Shown here one piece after another: positions 24,822 to 34,200 of a stretch of DNA of 60,838 nt. This stretch comes from Bacteroidota bacterium (lineage in GTDB: Bacteria > Bacteroidota > Bacteroidia > Chitinophagales > Chitinophagaceae). Below the pieces are notes generated by a model. The model was not told the DNA's origin, ran no database searches, and saw only the letters and a program-made list of their open reading frames with translations. Position numbers and translations under genes: made by a program. Position 1 is the stretch's first letter. Each line of letters opens with the position of its first letter. The DNA is taken from NCBI GenBank assembly GCA_005884665.1, contig VBAT01000033.1, positions 1 to 60,838 on the forward strand, written 5' to 3'.

Positions 24822-25817
24822 TCAGCTCATCACTTCAGGGTTGATACAATTGGGAATTTTATTACCCCTGTAAAACTCAATAATATTCGTGGCTGCCATC
24901 CTCGACATCTCGCTTCTTGCTTCGAGGGTGGCAGAGCCGATATGCGGGAGTACAGCCACATTTTCCATTTGCAATAATGGACTGTCCCGCTTCATGGGTT
25001 CAGGATTGGTGACATCCAGTCCCGCACCCCATATTATTCCCGACCGTAGCGCATCAACAAGGTCTTCTTCATTATGTACCGGTCCTCTTGAAGTATTGAT
25101 AAAAACCGAAGAGGGCTTCATTTTTGAAAAAGCGGCTTTGTTGAAAATGCCTCTTGTTTCGTCACTTAAAGCGCAATGCACCGAGACAATATCACTTTGC
25201 TTTAGCAATTCATCAAAGCTTACTTTCTTAGCCTGCACCGTCTTTTCAGCTTCGGCGTTAGGCTTTCTATTTGTATATAGCACAGGCATATCGTAAGCGC
25301 CCCTGCATCGTTTTGCCATTGCCAGGCCTATGCGGCCAAGGCCGAATATGCCCAGGGTTTTGCCTCTTAATTCAAAACCCAGATGAGCCATGGGACGGAA
25401 ATGGCTCCATTTACCGTCAATGATCGTTTTATGCATATAGAAAAACTTCCTCGATACGGAAATCATTAAACCAAAAGCTATATCTGCCGTAGCCTCACTC
25501 ATCGCACCGGGTGCATAACCCAATGGTATTTTCAATTTGGTTGCCTCAGCTACATCAATGTTATCGTAGCCCGCGGAGAACTGGGAAAGAATGTCCAGGT
25601 GTTTGCATGCCTGCAAAAAATTACGATCGATGCCGTCGGTACTAATGCTTAATACTGCATTGGCTTTTTTGCCTTCATTGATTAATTCATCCGGGGGAAT
25701 CGGCCTGTCATGCGGCCAGATGGATACTTCAAAACCTTCATTTTTCAGTAAGTCGATTCCTGTAGCAGGGATAACTCGTGTGACGAAAACCTTTTTTCCC
25801 GGTGAATGATCAGCCAT
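24822..25817 (-). CDS. D-2-hydroxyacid dehydrogenase
   Basis: A 331-residue NAD(P)-dependent enzyme of the glyoxylate/hydroxypyruvate reductase and 2-ketogluconate reductase group. The Rossmann loop is GIFGLGRIGLAMAKRC at about residue 150. Catalytic residues are Arg in INTSRGPVHNEEDL, Glu in the following GLDVTNPEP segment, and His in LPHIGSATLEARSEM. After the binding loop, YTNRKPN hints at NADP preference. It stands alone on the - strand, converging on the previous gene with a 23-base gap. Confidence 0.92.
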   Translation of the reverse strand: MADHSPGKKVFVTRVIPATGIDLLKNEGFEVSIWPHDRPIPPDELINEGKKANAVLSISTDGIDRNFLQACKHLDILSQFSAGYDNIDVAEATKLKIPLGYAPGAMSEATADIAFGLMISVSRKFFYMHKTIIDGKWSHFRPMAHLGFELRGKTLGIFGLGRIGLAMAKRCRGAYDMPVLYTNRKPNAEAEKTVQAKKVSFDELLKQSDIVSVHCALSDETRGIFNKAAFSKMKPSSVFINTSRGPVHNEEDLVDALRSGIIWGAGLDVTNPEPMKRDSPLLQMENVAVLPHIGSATLEARSEMSRMAATNIIEFYRGNKIPNCINPEVMS

Positions 25818-25948
25818 GTAACAAAAATAAGCTTAGTTGGCTTTTTGTTGCTTTTTGCAGGCAAACTCATTTCTGGGTTGGCGGGGGTTTTTATTTAATA
25901 CCTATCTTCACTTTATAACCCCGGATTTTTATATAAAGAAGCATCAAT

Positions 25949-27343
25949 ATGAAATATTTGTTAACCGTCACATCGATCTTCCTGCTTTCCTGTTCAGTAG
26001 TATTTGCGCAAACCAGCCTGTCAACTGTCAAGCCAATAAAAAGCGGCTGGACAAACCTGTTTGATGGTAAGACATTTAACGGGTGGAAAAAAATAACCGG
26101 GAACGCAGAGTATGTTATCGACAATGGTACGATCACCGGTATCACCGTACCTAATACCCCGAATACCTTTTTGGTAACTGAAAAGGAGTATGGTGATTTT
26201 GTACTGGAACTTGAGGTCATGATAGAAGATACCACCTCTAATTCGGGTATCCAGATCCGGAGTCATTTTGATCCCGCCGCGAACAATGGCAAAGGAAGGG
26301 TCTTTGGGTATCAATACGAGCTCGATCCCTCTTCGAGAAAATGGACGGGAGGATTGTATGATGAAGGGAGAAGGGATTGGCTTTATCCCCTTATGCTCCA
26401 TCCCGCTGCTCAGAATGCTTACAGGCACGGCCAGTTTAATAAAGTAAGAGTTGAATGCATCGGTAATACGATCAAAACCTGGGTCAACGATATTCCTGCC
26501 GCTTATGTCGTTGATACCTTTGATAAAAAAGGGTTTATTGCATTGCAGGTGCATGCTATTTCTAAACCTGATATGGCCGGCAGGAAAATACACTGGAGAA
26601 ATATCCGTATCAAAACGACGGGTTTAACGCCGGCGCCTTTTCCAAAAGATGTATACGTGGTTAATAATATTCCGAATAGTCTTTCCGCCTTTGAAAAAAA
26701 TAATGGGTGGAAACTTTTATTCGACGGTAAAACCAGCGCTGGTTGGAAAGGAGCTTATAAAAGCAGTTTCCCGGATAAGGGCTGGGAAATAAAGGACGGC
26801 ATTCTCAAGGTCCTGTCTTCAGGAGGAAGGGAAGCGGCTAACGGCGGCGATATAGTCACTAAGGAAAAATTCAGCGCCTTTGATCTTTCATTTGAATTTA
26901 TGCTGACTCCCGGAGCGAATAGTGGTGTGAAATATTTTGTAACACTCAACGAAAATAACCAGGGCTCTGCAATCGGGTTAGAATACCAGGTACTCGATGA
27001 CAGCCTGCATCCGGATGCAAAAATGGGCAGGGATGGGAATCGTACTCTTGCTTCTTTATATGACATGATAAAGGCCGAAAAGACCTCGCGTTTTATCCGG
27101 CAACCGGGCAAATGGAATATCGGCCGCATTGTTGTTTATCCAAACAATCATGTAGAACATTATCTTAATGGCATTAAAGTATTAGAATATGAGAGAGGCT
27201 CACAGGCCTTCCGCGACCTGGTAGCGATAAGCAAATACAAGGTCTGGAAAGATTTTGGGGAAGCTAAGGAGGGATATATCCTGCTGCAGGATCATGGGAA
27301 TGAAGTGAGCTTCAGGAGTATCAAGATAAGGCGGTTAAAATAA
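25949..27343 (+). CDS. secreted protein with two DUF1080 (3-keto-disaccharide hydrolase-like) domains
   Basis: A 464-residue exported protein (signal peptide ends at SVVFAQ). Two copies of the DUF1080 jelly-roll are fused. The first opens with WTNLFDGKTFNGWKKI (about residue 30) and the second with WKLLFDGKTSAGWKGA (about residue 253). Each continues with a DFVLELEV or AFDLSFEF strand and an NSGIQIR or NSGVKYF motif. Some DUF1080 proteins hydrolyse 3-keto-glycosides, a step after oxidation of sugars at C3. The convergent Gfo/Idh gene at 27390 could supply such oxidation. Confidence 0.88.
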   Translation: MKYLLTVTSIFLLSCSVVFAQTSLSTVKPIKSGWTNLFDGKTFNGWKKITGNAEYVIDNGTITGITVPNTPNTFLVTEKEYGDFVLELEVMIEDTTSNSGIQIRSHFDPAANNGKGRVFGYQYELDPSSRKWTGGLYDEGRRDWLYPLMLHPAAQNAYRHGQFNKVRVECIGNTIKTWVNDIPAAYVVDTFDKKGFIALQVHAISKPDMAGRKIHWRNIRIKTTGLTPAPFPKDVYVVNNIPNSLSAFEKNNGWKLLFDGKTSAGWKGAYKSSFPDKGWEIKDGILKVLSSGGREAANGGDIVTKEKFSAFDLSFEFMLTPGANSGVKYFVTLNENNQGSAIGLEYQVLDDSLHPDAKMGRDGNRTLASLYDMIKAEKTSRFIRQPGKWNIGRIVVYPNNHVEHYLNGIKVLEYERGSQAFRDLVAISKYKVWKDFGEAKEGYILLQDHGNEVSFRSIKIRRLK

Positions 27344-27389
27344 GACTCGCCTTTATTTATTTTTAAACATGGATAACTTCTGGTTGCAA

Positions 27390-28706
27390 TTAGATTTTCG
27401 GCTCCCATCCCTTCTCATATTCTCTTTTCCACAGATTCATGGCGCCAGCATCATCCAGTATGTGACCATCTCTGGGATCGCAATGCAAAGTCCGGCCAGT
27501 CCGTTGGGAAATGTTGGCGAGATGACAAAGCAAAATTGATTTATGTGCCTCGTTCATCGGCGAGTTGATAGTTGCATTGCCGCGGATACTATCGACGAAA
27601 TTATTAAAATGAAAAAAATCCAGGTTACCGGTCGCGCTTACCGTATTGGTGGCTTCACTGCCTGAACCCGTTTTTATTTCTTTTATTAGTTTGTTGTCGG
27701 CATCATAAATGGCGTAGTCATCATTCCCTTTATTCACCAGGGTGCCGTTTTCTCCGTAAATGATAAAACCGCGTCCCGCGCCTTCGACGCCCATTTTGTT
27801 GCAGCTTCTACCTTCCCATGTGATGCTTTTGCTGTTACCGAATTCAAAACTGGCAACTTGGGTGTCCGGTGTTTCCCAATCATCTTTATAGGCAAAACGC
27901 CCGCCCGCAGAAGTTATTTTGGTAGGATAATCAACATCCAGGAACCAACGGCACATATCCAGTTCATGCGTTGCATTGTTGCAGGTTTCTGATGTGCCCC
28001 AGTGCCAGAACCAATGCCAGTTGTAATGAACAAGGTTGTCCTTATAATCCCTGCGCGGTGCAGGACCCTGCCACAGCTCGAAATCGAGCGTTGACGGAAC
28101 CGGAATTTTTTTCCCAATGCCAATAGATTTCCTGTTGTTGGCATACCAGCTTTTTCCAAAATAGGCATTGCCAATAACTCCAGCCTTTACCTGCTTCACA
28201 GCCTCGATAAGATTGGGCATTGAACGACGCTGGTTGCCCATCTGTATCATCTGGTTTGGATATTTTTTCATCGCCTGTACCAACAACTCTCCTTCATGGG
28301 GGTTGTGACCACACGGCTTTTCTACGTACACATGTTTACCGTGTGTTATTCCCAGTATGGCAGCAGGTGCATGCCAATGATCCGGCGCAGCTACGACCAG
28401 TGCATCGAAATCTTTTTTATTGACCAGTTCCCGTATATCTTTTACGACGGTTGGCTTTCTTGCTGCATTGGCAAAAGGTTTCATTCCATTCGCTATCGCT
28501 TTTTCTTCCACATCACACAGGTAGGCTACTTCTACGTTGGCCAGTTGCGAAAAACATTCAGCCAGGTAGGCGCCGCGGCTGTTTACACCCATTACTGCAA
28601 CAATAACCTTGTTGGAAGGAGCGTTTTTACCAAACACTGGAAAATTGAGGATCGTAATGCCCGCGGTGGCAAGCGAAGCATTTTTAATGAACGCCTTTCT
28701 GTTCAT
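27390..28706 (-). CDS. Gfo/Idh/MocA-family oxidoreductase
   Basis: A 438-residue protein. The N-terminus has an export-type leader (FIKNASLATAGITIL) without a full twin-arginine motif. A Rossmann domain follows (VIVAVMGVNSRGAYLAECF), then the family motif GKHVYVEKPCGHNPHEGELL. The C-terminal domain includes the CNNATHELDMCRWFLDVDYP stretch. It would oxidise or reduce a sugar with a bound nicotinamide cofactor. It ends 46 bases from the end of the DUF1080 gene, and the two converge. Confidence 0.92.
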   Translation of the reverse strand: MNRKAFIKNASLATAGITILNFPVFGKNAPSNKVIVAVMGVNSRGAYLAECFSQLANVEVAYLCDVEEKAIANGMKPFANAARKPTVVKDIRELVNKKDFDALVVAAPDHWHAPAAILGITHGKHVYVEKPCGHNPHEGELLVQAMKKYPNQMIQMGNQRRSMPNLIEAVKQVKAGVIGNAYFGKSWYANNRKSIGIGKKIPVPSTLDFELWQGPAPRRDYKDNLVHYNWHWFWHWGTSETCNNATHELDMCRWFLDVDYPTKITSAGGRFAYKDDWETPDTQVASFEFGNSKSITWEGRSCNKMGVEGAGRGFIIYGENGTLVNKGNDDYAIYDADNKLIKEIKTGSGSEATNTVSATGNLDFFHFNNFVDSIRGNATINSPMNEAHKSILLCHLANISQRTGRTLHCDPRDGHILDDAGAMNLWKREYEKGWEPKI

Positions 28707-28725
28707 GTTTGTTGATTTGTATAGC

Positions 28726-28756
28726 TAAAGATAACTACACCAAACTAATCAACCAA
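28726..28756 (-). promoter_or_regulatory. promoter of the Gfo/Idh gene
   Basis: On the - strand TTG (28754-28756), 20 bases, then TATCTTTA (28726-28733), one mismatch from TAnnTTTG. The start codon at 28706 lies about 20 bases downstream. Confidence 0.45.
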
Positions 28757-28776
28757 TTAACTAATAAACTGATCAA

Positions 28777-30510
28777 CTAGTCAACCACGCGATATACAGG
28801 GTATCTAAGATAGGCTGGTTCAAACCATTTCGAGTTTTCGTATACAAAGTTGAGCTGCGCCCGCCCGCTTTTGGCAAAAGCCGTATCGGTAGCTTTTCTT
28901 TGTTCCAGTTTGTTTTTGAGATCAGGATTGCTTTTGAGATAATCGGCGGCAATATCCTCGAATGCATAGGCAGAATAACCTTCTTTTTGTCCCAATATCG
29001 CGTCAAAAAAATTCCAGGCAAAATAAGAGTCCTCGGCCTGCGGTTCCAATGTTTCAATCAGAAACCGGTTCCCCACCTGGTTCATCGGGATGTACCAGTC
29101 GCCTTTGCTGAATTTTATTTGTTGCCTGGCAGAAGAAATTTTCACATCGCTGTTTAAATGATGCATCTCGTACTGCCGCGGAGAGGTCTTATAGTCTTCG
29201 ATTTTATAAACCTCCACTTCGATAACAGTGTCCCGCTTTAGTTGACTCATCTGCACTTTATTCAATTTTAAAAGATCGATCACTTTCCACCATCCTTGTG
29301 GAATGATATAGGCAACTGGTTTTTTGATAAAAGTTTTTGGTGGGAAGTAATTGTAAATTTTTACTTTTTTCTCAAAGGGCTTACTGCGATCATAGTACAA
29401 TCTTGGAAAACCCGAGATTTCACTCGGCTTACGCCCGGCTTCAAATCCTTTGTAGGTAACTTCCTTGAATTGGGAGCGATCCAATGCCCAACTTATGGGG
29501 AACTCGATCGCGGATTGAGTGGATTTTTTTGTTTGATTACGGAGATTTTTTATTTGTTCGCTGTTCTTTGCCGTAAACTCGATGAATGATTGCATCAACG
29601 CATAAGTTGCTTTTACCCGCTGATCGTAAGGTTTCAGCATATGTGTTTCGGGAACGAACGAGAATGTATGCCATAGTGTAGCGTAGCCGCTGCTGTACCG
29701 CGGGCTGTCCCAGTATTCAGGCCAGCCATTTTCGGGAGTATCGCCAAATGAATTGACATAAGGGACGAGGTCGAATCCTTTTTCCTTCATCAGACTATAT
29801 AACGCTGGTTCAAATTGTTTATCCAGATACTCACCCATCGGTCCGCCAAGCTTATTATGTTGAGAAGTAAGCAACGTCATCACATGCTGGTAATCGGCGC
29901 CATTGCTTACATGATTATCTACTAAAACGTCAGGATCAGTGAGGTGGAATATTTCCGCAAAAGCTCTGGCATCTTTGGAATCACATTTGATAAAATCCCT
30001 GTTCAGGTCAAGGTTTTGGGAATTGCCGCGAAAGCCGAATTCTTTTGGTCCGTTCTGATCAACCCGGTAATCGGCGCTTCGGTCAAGGCATCCGCCAATG
30101 TTGTAAACAGGAATAATTGCCAGCACAATATTGTCCGGGATCTTATATTTATTGGTCACGATATCTCTTACCATTAGCATGCTTGCGTCAATGCCATCGG
30201 GTTCACCGGGATGTATCCCATTGATTACAAGAATAATTCGCTTATTGTTCTTACGAATGTTATCAAAGTTGTAGTCTCCGTTATTAGAAACTACGACCAG
30301 GTGCAGGGGATAGCCTGCATCGGTCATACCCATGGTCAGCATTTTTACTTTGCCGGATTGCTGATCGAGTTTTTGCCACCATTGAACTATTTCAAAGTAG
30401 GTCGGTGTTTCTGTGCCATTGGATTGCTCAAACTTTGTGGTTATGACCTGTGAACTTGAAATAAGCACGAAGCACAATTGGACGAGGAGAAGAATAAATG
30501 TTTTTCTCAT
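28777..30510 (-). CDS. M14-family zinc carboxypeptidase, secreted
   Basis: A 577-residue exported protein (signal peptide ends at LISSSQ). The M14 zinc motif HxxE is in VINGIHPGEPDGIDASMLMV at about residue 96. A further His region is VDNHVSNGADYQHVMTLL. The C-terminal third has IIPQGWWKVIDLL and an extra beta-rich domain. It should cleave C-terminal residues or amide bonds outside the cytoplasm. It lies behind the Gfo/Idh gene on the same strand with a 70-base gap, which includes that gene's promoter. Confidence 0.88.
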   Translation of the reverse strand: MRKTFILLLVQLCFVLISSSQVITTKFEQSNGTETPTYFEIVQWWQKLDQQSGKVKMLTMGMTDAGYPLHLVVVSNNGDYNFDNIRKNNKRIILVINGIHPGEPDGIDASMLMVRDIVTNKYKIPDNIVLAIIPVYNIGGCLDRSADYRVDQNGPKEFGFRGNSQNLDLNRDFIKCDSKDARAFAEIFHLTDPDVLVDNHVSNGADYQHVMTLLTSQHNKLGGPMGEYLDKQFEPALYSLMKEKGFDLVPYVNSFGDTPENGWPEYWDSPRYSSGYATLWHTFSFVPETHMLKPYDQRVKATYALMQSFIEFTAKNSEQIKNLRNQTKKSTQSAIEFPISWALDRSQFKEVTYKGFEAGRKPSEISGFPRLYYDRSKPFEKKVKIYNYFPPKTFIKKPVAYIIPQGWWKVIDLLKLNKVQMSQLKRDTVIEVEVYKIEDYKTSPRQYEMHHLNSDVKISSARQQIKFSKGDWYIPMNQVGNRFLIETLEPQAEDSYFAWNFFDAILGQKEGYSAYAFEDIAADYLKSNPDLKNKLEQRKATDTAFAKSGRAQLNFVYENSKWFEPAYLRYPVYRVVD

Positions 30511-30862
30511 ATTAAAGGATTAGAGATGATTTCACGTAAGACCACTAAGGTAATAAGGCGTAAGGTTAGGTGAACACCTTGCATCTTTTTTTAAACAGAA
30601 ATTACCTGCCGTGCATGATCTGTTATTTCTTTTATCCGCCTCATTGGCAAAGGGGGAGAATACGATTGAAGATTTTTTTACAAGCAAACGAGCAGCAAGA
30701 ACGTTAAGTTTGGAAAGACTGGATATGGTAACAGTAAGAATATAAAAACCGCTGAGTAATGAACAGAACGATGATCCCGATAGCTATCGGGAATGCGACC
30801 GCGCCTGCGCGTTGGCGGCGGGCACGGCGCAACAACAGCCAATCAGGGAAGTAAAGCCCGGA
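30511..30862. other. intergenic stretch with palindrome
   Basis: No gene is seen. A perfect palindromic hairpin ATTCCCGATAGCTATCGGGA-type sequence sits near 30775-30793, and a GC-rich stretch (GCGCGTTGGCGGCGGGCACG) follows at about 30805. Similar short palindromes are scattered in many Bacteroidota genomes. Confidence 0.45.
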
Positions 30863-30900
30863 AAATAAAAAAAGGCACTTCTAACAGAAATGCCTTTTAA
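30863..30900 (-). terminator. terminator of rpsT
   Basis: On the - strand AAAAGGCA pairs with TGCCTTTT across a loop and is followed by a run of T. It sits about 20 bases after the rpsT stop. Confidence 0.75.
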
Positions 30901-30918
30901 AAAATTTATGTGAACAGC

Positions 30919-31170
30919 CTATTTAGCAGCATTTACTTTTTTAGTGAGTTTCCTTTTCAGGTTAGCAGCTTTATTTTTATGGATGATACCGCGTTTTGCC
31001 AGCTTATCGATCATGCTGGCTATTTCAGGTAATTTGGCACTCGCTTCCTTGCCTTTCGCTGCCCTCAGGTCACGGATAGCATTACGGGTAGTTTTGCCAT
31101 AATATTTATTTCTCTCGCGGCGTTTGGCAGCCTGCCTTACATCTTTTTTTGTTGCGCTATGATTAGCCAT
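30919..31170 (-). CDS. rpsT: 30S ribosomal protein S20
   Basis: An 83-residue very basic helical protein. MANHSATKKDVRQAAKR at the start and RGIIHKNKAANLKRKLTKKV at the end are the S20 signature. It binds 16S rRNA in the small subunit. It is a single-gene unit with its own promoter (31215-31246) and terminator. Confidence 0.98.
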   Translation of the reverse strand: MANHSATKKDVRQAAKRRERNKYYGKTTRNAIRDLRAAKGKEASAKLPEIASMIDKLAKRGIIHKNKAANLKRKLTKKVNAAK

Positions 31171-31214
31171 TTATTTCGATTTTAATCCCCAATCCCGGTT
31201 TTCGGAATGGGAGG

Positions 31215-31246
31215 CAAAGGTAGGGTTGAGAGGGTTAACAGCCAAA
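31215..31246 (-). promoter_or_regulatory. promoter of rpsT
   Basis: On the - strand TTTG (31243-31246), 20 bases, then TACCTTTG (31215-31222). This is a perfect match to the Bacteroidota primary-sigma consensus. The start codon is at 31170. Confidence 0.75.
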
Positions 31247-31363
31247 TTTTCAGGCACTAGAACCCGAAATAAAAACCGGGGTTCGAAGGGGCCAATAAGA
31301 TACCTGATTTTCAGACTTTTTAGGCGATATTTGTGTCCCCAACGGCCTATAAACACCGCGTTC

Positions 31364-34129
31364 ATGAAGGATTTTTCTTATATCACGAGCTCTCACCCGG
31401 AATTTATTGAAAACCTGTACCAGGACTTTTTGCAGGACCCAAATAGTGTAGACCCCGACCTAAAAAAATTTTTCGAGGGATTTGATTTTGCCATTGGAAA
31501 TGGCAAGGTAAAAACAAATGGTACTGCGACTGCCCTGCCAGCCACCCAACCGTCTTCTTCCGTTCAGCCCGACGCAGTCAGCTGGAAAAAGGAGCTTGGC
31601 GCTTACCGGATGATCCTTGGGTACCGCAATAAAGGTCACCTCATCGCTAAAACGAACCCTATCCGCGAGAGAAAAGACAGGGATGCTAACCTGAACCTCG
31701 CTTTTTTTGGGTTAGCCGATGAAGATCTCGATAAAACCTTCCAGGTCGGCGAACGTATCGGTCTTGGGGCGACGACCTTACGCAAAATAAAAGGGCATCT
31801 CGATAAAGTATATGCCTGGCATACCGGTATTGAATTCAAATACATCAGCAACCAGGAAAAAGTGAACTGGCTGACCCGGGAAATGGAAGATAAATTTTCA
31901 GATCCTGTTCCCCTGGACAAGCAGAAGAGAATCCTGGAAAAGCTGAACCAGGGAGTAATGTTTGAAAAATTTTTACACACCAAATATGTAGGGCAGAAAA
32001 GGTTTTCACTGGAAGGTGGTGAAACGACCATCGCTGCCCTTGATGCTATAATCAATACTGCTGCCGGACACGATGTACAGGAAGTGGTGATCGGTATGGC
32101 GCATCGCGGCAGATTGAATGTGCTGGCTAATATCATGGGAAAAACCTATGAGCAGATATTCAGTGAATTTGAAGGTACGGCCAAGATGGACCAGACTATG
32201 GGAAGCGGTGATGTGAAGTATCATATGGGTTATGGTAGTGAACTGCAAACCCCGGACAACAAAACAATACATCTTAAGCTGATGCCAAATCCTTCGCACC
32301 TGGAAGCAGTTGACCCTGTGGTTGTCGGTTTTGCAAGGGCCAAGGCAGATGTTATGTATAAAAGTGATTTTGATAAAATACTGCCGGTGCTGATTCATGG
32401 CGATGCCTCAGTGGCAGGGCAGGGGATCGTTTATGAAGTATTGCAGATGTGCAATCTTGACGGATATTATACAGGAGGCACCATTCATTTCGTCATAAAT
32501 AACCAAATTGGTTTTACGACAGATTTCGACGATGCGAGAAGTTCTGATTATTGCACTTCTTTAGCTGCGGCCGTACAGGCTCCCGTGCTTCATTGCAATG
32601 GTGACGACCCCGAGGCAGTAGTAAAATGCGCCGAGATTGCTACAAGGTTTCGCCAGAAATTCAACTCGGATGTTTTCATCGACATGGTTTGTTATCGCCG
32701 CCATGGTCACAATGAAGGGGACGATCCAAAGTTTACCCAGCCGCATATGTATGAGTTGATCGAAAAACATCCTAATCCCAGGGAAGTTTATGTAAAATAT
32801 TTATTGGAAAATGGCGAGTCGGATGCGCGGGAACTGGCAAAAGAGATGGAAAAGAAGTTCTGGGCTGACTTGCAGGAACGTCTTGACGATGTCAAGCAGA
32901 ACCCGTTGCCCTATCACTACCAGCAACCGGAAATATGGTGGAAAAGTCTGCGTCATGCCACGCCTGAGGATTTTGATCAGTCTCCAGGAACTGCTATTAG
33001 TGGGGAGAATTTTAATACGGTGTTCAAAGCATTAATGAAATGGCCGGAAGATTTTAAGCCGTTGAGAAAGATCGAGAAAATATTACAGGATAAAATAAAA
33101 TTATTCGAGACAGAGCGTAAGGTTGATTGGGCTACAGGCGAGCTAATGGCTTATGGAAGCCTGGTGCTCGAAGGGAAAGATGTAAGAATGAGCGGGCAGG
33201 ATGTGCGTCGCGGAACTTTTTCTCATCGCCATGCTGTATTGCGGGACGAGGTCAATGATAAACCTTATAACCGGTTGAGCGATATTCCCGGTGCGAAAGG
33301 TGAATTCAGGATATATAATTCCCTGTTGAGCGAATACGGCGTGCTGGGTTTTGAATATGGTTACGCGCTTGCAAATCCGAATGCTCTGGTACTGTGGGAA
33401 GCACAGTTTGGTGATTTTTCCAACGGCGGTCAGATTATGATTGACCAGTTTATTGCCGCGGGTGAACAGAAATGGAACCGTATGAACGGGGTTGCTCTTT
33501 TATTGCCTCATGGCCATGAAGGACAGGGACCAGAACATAGTAGCGCCAGGTTGGAACGATTTTTACAAATGTGCGCCGAATTAAATATGGTAGTGACGAA
33601 TATCACTACCGCTTCCAATTTATTTCATGCTTTGCGTCGCCAATTAACATGGCCATTCCGGAAGCCGTTGATCAATATGTCCCCAAAAGCAAATCTCCGT
33701 CATCCCGGTGCCTTTTCGGTAGTGGAGGAGTTTACTTCCGGGGGATTCAAAGAGGTGATAGATGATCCCTGGGCGGATACGCCTAAAGTAAAGAAGGTAT
33801 TCTTCTGCAGCGGCAAGATCTATTTTGACCTGGCGGAGCGACAGCAAAAAGACGACAGGAAGGATATAGCCCTAATCCGGATAGAACAATTGTATCCCTT
33901 TCCCGCAAAACAACTGGAAGAATTGTATAAAAAATACAGCAGGGCTACCTGGTTTTGGGTACAGGAAGAACCACAGAACATGGGCGCGGCAACTTTCCTG
34001 CAAACAAATTTTAAGAGCATTAACTACGGCGTGATCAGCCGCCAGCCCTCTGCATCGACAGCTACAGGTTTTGCCAAAGTGCATGCACAGGAGCAGGCTG
34101 AGATCATCGATACGGTTTTTAGTATTTAA
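31364..34129 (+). CDS. sucA: 2-oxoglutarate dehydrogenase E1 component
   Basis: A 921-residue thiamine diphosphate enzyme that decarboxylates 2-oxoglutarate in the TCA cycle and passes succinyl to the E2 subunit. ATG at 31364 starts MKDFSYITSSHPEFIENLYQ, the usual E1o N-terminus that holds E2; the frame is open further up but runs over the rpsT promoter. The cofactor site is GDASVAGQGIVYEVLQ to INNQIGFTT (about residues 345-385), with MAHRGRLNVLANIMGK before it and GHEGQGPEHSSARLERF in the transketolase-like part. The E2 gene follows after 71 bases. No E3 gene is in the window. Confidence 0.97.
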   Translation: MKDFSYITSSHPEFIENLYQDFLQDPNSVDPDLKKFFEGFDFAIGNGKVKTNGTATALPATQPSSSVQPDAVSWKKELGAYRMILGYRNKGHLIAKTNPIRERKDRDANLNLAFFGLADEDLDKTFQVGERIGLGATTLRKIKGHLDKVYAWHTGIEFKYISNQEKVNWLTREMEDKFSDPVPLDKQKRILEKLNQGVMFEKFLHTKYVGQKRFSLEGGETTIAALDAIINTAAGHDVQEVVIGMAHRGRLNVLANIMGKTYEQIFSEFEGTAKMDQTMGSGDVKYHMGYGSELQTPDNKTIHLKLMPNPSHLEAVDPVVVGFARAKADVMYKSDFDKILPVLIHGDASVAGQGIVYEVLQMCNLDGYYTGGTIHFVINNQIGFTTDFDDARSSDYCTSLAAAVQAPVLHCNGDDPEAVVKCAEIATRFRQKFNSDVFIDMVCYRRHGHNEGDDPKFTQPHMYELIEKHPNPREVYVKYLLENGESDARELAKEMEKKFWADLQERLDDVKQNPLPYHYQQPEIWWKSLRHATPEDFDQSPGTAISGENFNTVFKALMKWPEDFKPLRKIEKILQDKIKLFETERKVDWATGELMAYGSLVLEGKDVRMSGQDVRRGTFSHRHAVLRDEVNDKPYNRLSDIPGAKGEFRIYNSLLSEYGVLGFEYGYALANPNALVLWEAQFGDFSNGGQIMIDQFIAAGEQKWNRMNGVALLLPHGHEGQGPEHSSARLERFLQMCAELNMVVTNITTASNLFHALRRQLTWPFRKPLINMSPKANLRHPGAFSVVEEFTSGGFKEVIDDPWADTPKVKKVFFCSGKIYFDLAERQQKDDRKDIALIRIEQLYPFPAKQLEELYKKYSRATWFWVQEEPQNMGAATFLQTNFKSINYGVISRQPSASTATGFAKVHAQEQAEIIDTVFSI

Positions 34130-34165
34130 TACTCTATCCGGAACAGTGAATTGGGAAAACGTGTT

Positions 34166-34173
34166 TATTTTTG
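34166..34173 (+). promoter_or_regulatory. -7-like element before the E2 gene
   Basis: TATTTTTG matches TAnnTTTG exactly and sits 27 bases before the E2 start codon. There is no good -33 element, so a secondary internal promoter is possible but weakly supported. Confidence 0.3.
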
Positions 34174-34200
34174 AAAGCATTAATATAGTAACTAGGATTT

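Noticed and set aside
28777-29057. Open frames antisense to real genes, such as - strand 28773-29057 or + strand 17175-17552
   Set aside because: They are shadows of strongly coding genes in other frames, with no start signal or domain of their own.
31226-31363. Longer N-terminus for the 2-oxoglutarate dehydrogenase E1
   Set aside because: The extra 46 codons cover the rpsT promoter and lack the character of E1 proteins; MKDFSYITSS at 31364 is the family's usual start.
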